DNA from: Nocardioides jejuensis
GTDB taxonomy: Bacteria > Actinomycetota > Actinomycetes > Propionibacteriales > Nocardioidaceae
Assembly (NCBI RefSeq): GCF_004337475.1
Contig: NZ_SJZJ01000024.1
Coordinates: forward strand, 1 to 64,000
Direction of reading: 5' to 3'
DNA: 64,000 bases
This document shows positions 58,668 to 64,000 of this stretch, one piece after another. The position numbers were made by a program, and so were the translations under genes. The notes under the pieces were generated by a model, which was given only the letters and a program-made list of their open reading frames with translations, ran no database searches and was not told the DNA's origin. Position 1 is the first letter of the stretch; each line of letters begins with the position of its first letter.

Positions 58668-59867
58668 GTGGCTGGACGCCTCTTCACCTCGGAGTCCGTG
58701 ACCGAGGGTCACCCGGACAAGATCGCCGACCAGATCAGCGACACGATCCTCGACGCCCTCCTGACGGACGACCCGATGAGCCGCGTTGCGGTCGAGACCC
58801 TGGTCACCACCGGCCTGGTCATGGTCGCGGGCGAGGTCACCACCTCGACGTACGCGCCGATCGCGCAGCTGGTCCGCAAGAAGGTTCTCGAGATCGGCTA
58901 CGACGCCTCCGAGAAGGGCTTCGACGGCAACTCCTGCGGCGTGCAGATCGCCATCGGCGCGCAGTCCCCGGACATCGCCCAGGGCGTCGATGACGCCTTC
59001 GAGGAGCGCGTGGACGGCTCGGGCGACGAGCTCGACCGCCAGGGCGCCGGCGACCAGGGCCTGATGTTCGGTTACGCCTGCGACGACACGCCGGAGCTCT
59101 TCCCGCTCCCGATCAAGATGGCCCAGACGCTCTCCGAGCGCCTGACCGCGGTGCGCAAGGACGGCACGCTCCCGTACCTCCGCCCCGACGGCAAGACCCA
59201 GGTCACCATCGAGTACGACGAGGACGACCGCGCTGTCCGCGTCGACACCGTCGTGCTGTCGACGCAGCACTCCGAGGACGTCGACCAGGAGACCCTGGCC
59301 AAGGACATCACCGTCCACGTCATCGAGCCGGTCCTCGAGCAGTTCAAGGCCTCCGTGCCCAACGAGGGCCACAAGCTCTTCATCAACCCGACCGGCCGCT
59401 TCGTCGTCGGTGGCCCGATGGGTGACGCCGGCCTGACCGGTCGCAAGATCATCGTCGACACCTACGGCGGCATGGCCCGTCACGGTGGTGGCGCCTTCTC
59501 CGGCAAGGACCCGTCGAAGGTCGACCGCTCGGCCGCCTACGCGATGCGCTGGGTTGCCAAGAACGTCGTCGCCGCGGGCCTGGCCCGTCGCTGCGAGGCC
59601 CAGGTCGCCTACGCGATCGGCGTTGCCAAGCCCGTCGGTGTCTTCATCGAGACCTTCGGCACCGGCGTCATCTCCGACGAGAAGATCCAGGAGGCCGTGC
59701 TCGAGGTCTTCGACCTGCGTCCGGCCGCGATCCTGCGCGACCTCGACCTGCGTCGTCCGATCTACGCGAAGACGGCCGCCTACGGTCACTTCGGCCGCGA
59801 GCTCCCCGAGTTCACCTGGGAGCGCACGGACCGCGCGGACGCCCTGAAGGCTGCCGCCGGCATCTGA
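58668..59867 (+). CDS. metK: S-adenosylmethionine synthetase
   Basis: Makes SAM from methionine and ATP. The 399-residue protein begins [25 protein letters not shown]. It has [15 protein letters not shown], the ATP loop [18 protein letters not shown] and the late [10 protein letters not shown] segment. GTG 58668 is preferred over the ATG at 58647 because the family starts just before AGRLFTSES and GGGAG lies at 58653-58657. A possible -10 (TATCGT, 58622-58627) precedes it. A palindromic repeat cluster follows. Confidence 0.95.
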   Translation: MAGRLFTSESVTEGHPDKIADQISDTILDALLTDDPMSRVAVETLVTTGLVMVAGEVTTSTYAPIAQLVRKKVLEIGYDASEKGFDGNSCGVQIAIGAQSPDIAQGVDDAFEERVDGSGDELDRQGAGDQGLMFGYACDDTPELFPLPIKMAQTLSERLTAVRKDGTLPYLRPDGKTQVTIEYDEDDRAVRVDTVVLSTQHSEDVDQETLAKDITVHVIEPVLEQFKASVPNEGHKLFINPTGRFVVGGPMGDAGLTGRKIIVDTYGGMARHGGGAFSGKDPSKVDRSAAYAMRWVAKNVVAAGLARRCEAQVAYAIGVAKPVGVFIETFGTGVISDEKIQEAVLEVFDLRPAAILRDLDLRRPIYAKTAAYGHFGRELPEFTWERTDRADALKAAAGI

Positions 59868-59877
59868 GCAATCGTCG

Positions 59878-59938
59878 AAACCCGGGTTTTGGTCCGCCGA
59901 AACCCGGGTTTTGGCGTCTCCAGACCCGGGTTTCGGCG
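59878..59938. repeat. Three copies of an AAACCCGGGTTT palindrome between metK and priA
   Basis: Copies at 59878-59890, 59900-59912 and 59923-59934 (the last slightly changed) each centre on CCCGGG. The second and third also form a perfect 15-pair stem (59895-59909 with 59924-59938), with 14 bases between. Beginning 10 bases after the metK stop, this can act as a terminator. The repeated self-complementary unit also resembles REP-type intergenic elements. The rest of the 123-base gap up to the priA GTG holds no gene. Confidence 0.75.
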
Positions 59939-59990
59939 AGGTTGTGGATCGCGAGTTGCCCTGTCGGTCGTGTCTGTCAGAGTTGCGCCC

Positions 59991-62045
59991 GTGAGCCGTC
60001 CGACCGAGACCGACGACCAGCCGGAGCTGGTCCCCGGGCTGGTGCGCGCCCAGGTGAAGGCCGCGAAGACCCGGGCGGCCAAGGCCGCGGCTCCCGTCGC
60101 TCCGGCGGCGGTCGATCCCGTGGCGCGGGTGCTGGTCGACACCGGCCTCGCGCACCTCGACCGGACCTTCGACTACCTGGTGCCGGCCGCGCTTGCCGCT
60201 GATGCAGTGCCGGGGGCACGGGTCAAGATCCGCTTCTCCGGTCAGGAGGTCGACGGCTACCTCGTCGAGCGGCTGGTCGCGAGCGAGCACGACGGTCGAC
60301 TCCAGCCACTGCGGCGGGTGGTGAGCCCGGTGCCGGTGCTCCAGCCGCAGGTCGCTGAGCTCGTCGCGCGCCTCGCCCGGCGCTACGCAGGGTCTCGTGG
60401 CGACCTGCTCCGCTTCGCGGTGCCGCCCCGTCACGCCACGGTGGAGAAGGAGCCCATGAGCGCCGCCCCGCCGTGGACGGCGCCAGCCGACCTCACGGCG
60501 TGGGGCTCGCCGTGGGATGACATCGAAGGCGGGCGCGAGCTGTTCACCGCGCTCTCGACCGGCGACTCGCCCCGCGCCGTCTGGTCTGCGTCACCCGGCG
60601 ACATCGCCGGCACTCCCACCTGGTGCGCGCAGATCGCCAGCGCCGTCGTGGCAGCCCGCGCCAGCGGGCGCGGGGCACTCGTCGTGGTGCCCGATGCCCG
60701 CGATGCCGGCCGGGTCAGCGCCGCCCTCGCGCGGCTCGACACGCCGCACCGGGTGCTCCAGGCGGACGCGGGTCCGGCACAGCGCTATCGCGACTTCCTC
60801 GCGGTGCTCCGGGGCGAGGTCGACGTGGTGGTCGGCACCCGCGCTGCGGCGTACGCACCGGTGCGGGATCTCGGGCTCGTCGTCCTGTGGGACGACGGCG
60901 ACGACTCCCACGCCGAGCCTCGCTCGCCGTACCCCCATGCGCGCGAGGTCGTCCGTCTGCGCGCCGAGATCGAGGGATGCGCACTCCTCATCGGTGGCAC
61001 GAGCCGCACACCCGACGCGCAGCTTCTCGTGCGGACGGGCTTCGCCGCCTCTCTGGTTCCGCACCGCGATGCGGTGCGCCGTGCCCTCACGGCAGCCGTG
61101 ACGGGTGCGACCGATCGAGAGCTCGAGCGTGACCCGTTCGCGCGGACGACGCGGATGCCGCAGCAGGTGCACCAGCTGATCCGTGATGCGCTGGCGGACG
61201 GTCCGGTCCTCGTCCAGACGCCTCGGCGCGGTTACGCCGCCGCACTGGCCTGCGAGCGGTGCCGTGCCTCGGCACGATGCACCTCGTGTGCTGGCCCGCT
61301 GACCCTGGCCTCGCCGACCGCACCGCCGACGTGCGGTTGGTGCGGCCGTGCCGACGACGCCTGGTCCTGCCCGGAGTGCGGCCACCGCGGGCTCCGCGCT
61401 CCGGTGGTGGGGGAGGTGCGCACCGCCGAGGAGCTGGGGCGGGCGTTCCCCGGCGCTCGCGTCTCGTCGTCCGGAGGCGACCGGATCCTCGACACGGTTC
61501 CGCCCACGCCACGGACCATCGTGGTGGCGACGCCGGGGGCCGAGCCGGTCGTCGAGGGCGGCGGCTACGCGGCCGTCGTTCTGCTCGACACCTGGCTCAT
61601 GCTCGCGCGGCCGGACCTCCGGATCCGCGAGGAGGCGCTCCAGCGCTGGATGAACGCCGCCGCGCTGGTTCGCGCCGGCGGTCGGGTGCTGGCGGTGGGT
61701 GACGCAGCAGATCCGACGTTGCAGGCCCTGGTCCGGTGGGATCCCGTCGGGCACGCGGAGCGTGAGCTCGCCGATCGCGCCTCGGCCCACATGCCACCGG
61801 CGTGCTGCGTGGCGACCCTCATCGGCGACGTCGGAGCTGTCGACGACGCGATGACCCTTCTCTCGCTGCCACCCGGTGCCGAGATCCTCGGCCCGGTCGA
61901 GCACGACGATGCCGTCCGCACCGTCCTCAGGGTCCCGTGGGCCACCGGCCAGGCCCTGACCGACGCCCTCGGCGAGCTCCAGCGGGTGCGCTCCGCCCGG
62001 CGGCTCGATCCCGTGCGGGTGCAGGTCGATCCACCGACCCTCTGA
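59991..62045 (+). CDS. priA: Primosomal protein N' (PriA), actinobacterial form without Walker A
   Basis: PriA recognises stalled forks and restarts replication. The 684-residue protein has the N-terminal 3'-end binding domain (VDTGLAHLDRTFDYLVPAAL; VKIRFSGQEVDGYLV) and the zinc-binding cysteine cluster (ACERCRASARCTSC ... TCGWC ... SCPECGHRG). In the helicase part the P-loop GxTGSGKT is replaced by SASPGDIAGTP and the DEEH box by LWDDGDDSH. ATP hydrolysis is therefore unlikely, as noted for actinobacterial PriA generally. The start is GTG 59991. Confidence 0.9.
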   Translation: MSRPTETDDQPELVPGLVRAQVKAAKTRAAKAAAPVAPAAVDPVARVLVDTGLAHLDRTFDYLVPAALAADAVPGARVKIRFSGQEVDGYLVERLVASEHDGRLQPLRRVVSPVPVLQPQVAELVARLARRYAGSRGDLLRFAVPPRHATVEKEPMSAAPPWTAPADLTAWGSPWDDIEGGRELFTALSTGDSPRAVWSASPGDIAGTPTWCAQIASAVVAARASGRGALVVVPDARDAGRVSAALARLDTPHRVLQADAGPAQRYRDFLAVLRGEVDVVVGTRAAAYAPVRDLGLVVLWDDGDDSHAEPRSPYPHAREVVRLRAEIEGCALLIGGTSRTPDAQLLVRTGFAASLVPHRDAVRRALTAAVTGATDRELERDPFARTTRMPQQVHQLIRDALADGPVLVQTPRRGYAAALACERCRASARCTSCAGPLTLASPTAPPTCGWCGRADDAWSCPECGHRGLRAPVVGEVRTAEELGRAFPGARVSSSGGDRILDTVPPTPRTIVVATPGAEPVVEGGGYAAVVLLDTWLMLARPDLRIREEALQRWMNAAALVRAGGRVLAVGDAADPTLQALVRWDPVGHAERELADRASAHMPPACCVATLIGDVGAVDDAMTLLSLPPGAEILGPVEHDDAVRTVLRVPWATGQALTDALGELQRVRSARRLDPVRVQVDPPTL

Positions 62046-62052
62046 TCCTCTC

Positions 62053-62058
62053 TAGACT
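62053..62058 (+). promoter_or_regulatory. Possible -10 element upstream of def
   Basis: TAGACT (62053-62058) lies just after the priA stop and would give a leader of about 23 bases before the def GTG, with AAGGAG at 62078-62083. No clear -35 is seen. Confidence 0.4.
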
Positions 62059-62087
62059 CTGCGGTGTCGTCCCTGTGAAGGAGTTCC

Positions 62088-62636
62088 GTGGCAGTCCAGC
62101 CGATCCGCCTCTTCGGAGACCCGGTGCTGCGCAAGCGCGCCGCTGAGGTCACCACTTTCGACCGCGAGCTGCAGCGCCTCGTGCAGGACCTCACGGACAC
62201 GATGATGGACGCGCCCGGAGCCGGGCTTGCGGCCCCGCAGATCGGTGTCTCCCTCCGCGTCTTCACCTGGAACGTCGACGGCGAGGTGGGCCACCTGATC
62301 AACCCCACGCTCGAGCTCTCCCAGGAGACGCAGGACGGTGCCGAGGGGTGCCTCTCGCTGCCCCACCTGACCTACGACTGCCTGCGTGCACTGTCGGTGG
62401 TGGCGGAAGGGTTCAACATGCATGGCGAACCCGTGAAGATCCACGGCTCCGACCTGCTCGCCCGCGCCATCCAGCACGAGACGGACCACCTCGACGGCAT
62501 CCTCTTCATCGACAAGCTCGACCAGGAGTCCCGCAAGGCCGCCATGCGCCAGATCCGCGACTCGGACTGGTTCGGCGAGGCCGGGCAGCCGCAGATCAAG
62601 GTCAGCCCGCACCGCACGAACGGATTCGGTTTCTGA
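62088..62636 (+). CDS. def: Peptide deformylase
   Basis: Removes the N-formyl group from nascent proteins. The 182-residue metalloenzyme has all three motifs: [17 protein letters not shown] (metal Cys) and QHETDHLDG (metal His pair and catalytic Glu). The start is GTG 62088 with AAGGAG five bases upstream. The stop overlaps the fmt start (TGATG), coupling deformylation and formylation genes. Confidence 0.96.
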   Translation: MAVQPIRLFGDPVLRKRAAEVTTFDRELQRLVQDLTDTMMDAPGAGLAAPQIGVSLRVFTWNVDGEVGHLINPTLELSQETQDGAEGCLSLPHLTYDCLRALSVVAEGFNMHGEPVKIHGSDLLARAIQHETDHLDGILFIDKLDQESRKAAMRQIRDSDWFGEAGQPQIKVSPHRTNGFGF

Positions 62637-63571
62637 TGCGCGTCGTGTTCGCCGGCACCCCCGAGGTCGCCGTTCCCTCGCTCGATGCCATCCACGCGTC
62701 GCCGCACGAGGTGATCGCCGTCGTGACGCGACCCGATGCCCCGGCCGGCCGCGGCCGCAAGCTGCTGCCGTCGCCCGTCGCGGTGCGGGCGGAGGAGCTC
62801 GGCATCCCGGTCCTCAAGCCGGAGCACCCGCGGGACCCGGACTTCCAGGCCAGGCTCAAGGAGCTCGACCCGGACTGCTGCCCGGTGGTCGCCTACGGAG
62901 CCCTGCTCCCGCAGGACGCGCTCGACATCCCGAAGCACGGCTGGGTGAACCTGCACTTCTCGCTGCTCCCGGCCTGGCGCGGCGCGGCGCCGGTGCAGCG
63001 TTCGATCTGGGCGGGCGACGAGATCACGGGTGCGACGACGTTCCGGATCGTCAAGGAGCTCGACGCCGGGCCGACGTATGGACTGATGACGGAGCGGATC
63101 CGCGACAACGACACGGCGGGCGACCTGCTCGACCGGCTCGCCGAAGGTGGCGCTGGCCTGCTGGTCGCGACGCTCGACGGCATCGAGTCGGGACAGCTCG
63201 AGGAGCGCGAGCAGGAGACCGAGGGCCTGCTCTCCTACGCACCCAAGATCCTCGTCGAGGACGCCGAGATCGACTGGTCCGAGATCGCTGTGGGCGTCGA
63301 CCGCCGGATCCGTGCGTGCAGCCCGTTCCCGGGCGCGTGGAGCACCTTCCAGGGCGAGCGGATCAAGATCGGCCCGGTCACGCCCGGGGCGACGTCGGAT
63401 CTCGCGCCCGGCCAGATCGAGGTCACCAAGAACGCCGTGTACGTCGGCACCGGCTCCACCGTGGTGAAGCTCGGCGAGGTCAAGGCCTTCGGCAAGAAGC
63501 AGATGGCGGCAGCCGACTGGGCGCGCGGTATCCAGGACTTCCCGGCCGACGCACGCTTCGGCGAGGGCTGA
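62636..63571 (+). CDS. fmt: Methionyl-tRNA formyltransferase
   Basis: Formylates initiator Met-tRNA with 10-formyl-THF. The 311-residue protein begins [19 protein letters not shown]. It has the catalytic region [25 protein letters not shown] with the His of the Asn-His-Asp triad (Asn in VNLH), then [13 protein letters not shown], and a C-terminal tRNA-binding domain. The ATG overlaps the def stop. Confidence 0.96.
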   Translation: MRVVFAGTPEVAVPSLDAIHASPHEVIAVVTRPDAPAGRGRKLLPSPVAVRAEELGIPVLKPEHPRDPDFQARLKELDPDCCPVVAYGALLPQDALDIPKHGWVNLHFSLLPAWRGAAPVQRSIWAGDEITGATTFRIVKELDAGPTYGLMTERIRDNDTAGDLLDRLAEGGAGLLVATLDGIESGQLEEREQETEGLLSYAPKILVEDAEIDWSEIAVGVDRRIRACSPFPGAWSTFQGERIKIGPVTPGATSDLAPGQIEVTKNAVYVGTGSTVVKLGEVKAFGKKQMAAADWARGIQDFPADARFGEG

Positions 63572-63572
63572 C

Positions 63573-64000
63573 GTGGCCGACCCGCGCAGCCGCGGCCGCC
63601 GACCCTCCGGTCCCACCTCGGGCGGACATCCGCCGAAGCCGCGTCCCGCCGCCGACCCGGCGCGTCTCGCGGCGTACGACGTGATGACGGCCGTCCGCGT
63701 CGACGGTGCCTACACGAACCTGCTGCTCCCGCAGGTCCTGCGGAAGTACGACCTCAGCGGGCGCGACGCAGGCTTCGTGACCGAGCTGGTGAGCGGCACC
63801 ATCCGCCGCCAGGGCACGTACGACGTGATCATCGGCGCGTGTGCTGACCGGCCGCAGATGAAGATCGAGGCCAAGGTGCTCGATGCGCTGCGCCTCGGCG
63901 TGCACCAGCTGCTGGCGATGCGGGTGCCACCGCACGCCGCGATCTCGACGACCGTGACGCTCGTCCGCAGCACGGTCGGTCAGGGGCCTGCGGGGTTCAC
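63573..64000 (+). CDS. rsmB: 16S rRNA m5C967 methyltransferase RsmB (N-terminal part)
   Basis: The reading frame runs off the window end after 142 codons. After a Pro/Gly/Arg-rich leader, residues from about 27 form a NusB-like RNA-binding domain (ARLAAYDVMTAVRVDGAYTNLLLP; FVTELVSGTIRRQGTYDVII; KVLDALRLGVHQLLAMRVPPHAAI), which in RsmB precedes the methyltransferase domain. Position after def-fmt is the standard one. The start is GTG 63573, one base after the fmt stop. Confidence 0.88.
   Translation, partial: MADPRSRGRRPSGPTSGGHPPKPRPAADPARLAAYDVMTAVRVDGAYTNLLLPQVLRKYDLSGRDAGFVTELVSGTIRRQGTYDVIIGACADRPQMKIEAKVLDALRLGVHQLLAMRVPPHAAISTTVTLVRSTVGQGPAGF

Overview
The window is a high-GC, densely packed chromosomal segment from an actinomycete. 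The gene order ruvCAB-yajC-secDF-apt-relA, alaS-ruvX-mltG-aroE-aroCKBQ, efp-nusB-pyrRBC-carAB-pyrDF-mihF-gmk-rpoZ-coaBC-metK-priA-def-fmt-rsmB is the conserved core of Actinomycetota. The combination of mihF, an actinobacterial-type priA, a PyrR translational leader, many GTG starts and leaderless promoters fits a member of Propionibacteriales, probably Nocardioidaceae. That family-level placement is inferred from gene content and style; no database search was possible.

Layout. 1-2364: the SOS-controlled ruvCAB operon, with a consensus LexA box lying on the ruvC start codon. 2433-9899: yajC-secD-secF-apt, a long-form GAPDH gene inserted between apt and relA, then relA. 9918-12900 (minus strand): a lipoprotein, a VOC-family protein, a short AraC regulator and a DUF349 protein. 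12961-16840: a metallo-hydrolase overlapping hisS-aspS. 16987-23545: a peptide ABC transporter (binding protein, a permease with a large extra membrane segment, a second permease, fused ATPases), with an antisense PH-domain gene between permease and ATPase. 23555-33869: rarA, two small proteins, alaS, ruvX, mltG, aroE, prepilin peptidase, a membrane protein and aroC; aroK-aroB-aroQ follow to 35928.

Two lineage-specific islands flank efp-nusB. The first (36004-39331) holds a SIMPL-domain protein and a five-gene minus-strand cluster: an ECF-type sigma factor, a membrane partner and three small exported low-complexity proteins, one with a perfect run of APxxx repeats. The second (40571-44659) holds a secreted ComEC-like metallo-hydrolase with a lamin-tail-like domain, an SH3-like lipoprotein and a Tat-exported metallophosphoesterase.

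44783-55998 is a nearly uninterrupted pyrimidine operon. A PyrR-binding hairpin that sequesters the pyrR ribosome binding site precedes it. It encodes a quinone-type PyrD and, unusually, an additional PyrK plus a class-1B-like PyrD homologue that lacks the active-site cysteine motif. From 56098 to the end come nucleoid and transcription genes (mihF, rpoZ), gmk, coaBC, metK, a PriA without Walker A, def, fmt and the start of rsmB.

No tRNA, rRNA, CRISPR array, transposon or prophage was seen, and no gene-free stretch exceeds 300 bases. The most unusual parts are the sigma-factor cluster with its palindromic shared promoter, the PH-domain gene whose start codon overlaps that of the oppositely transcribed ATPase gene, the PyrK/degenerate PyrD pair, and the expanded ABC permease.
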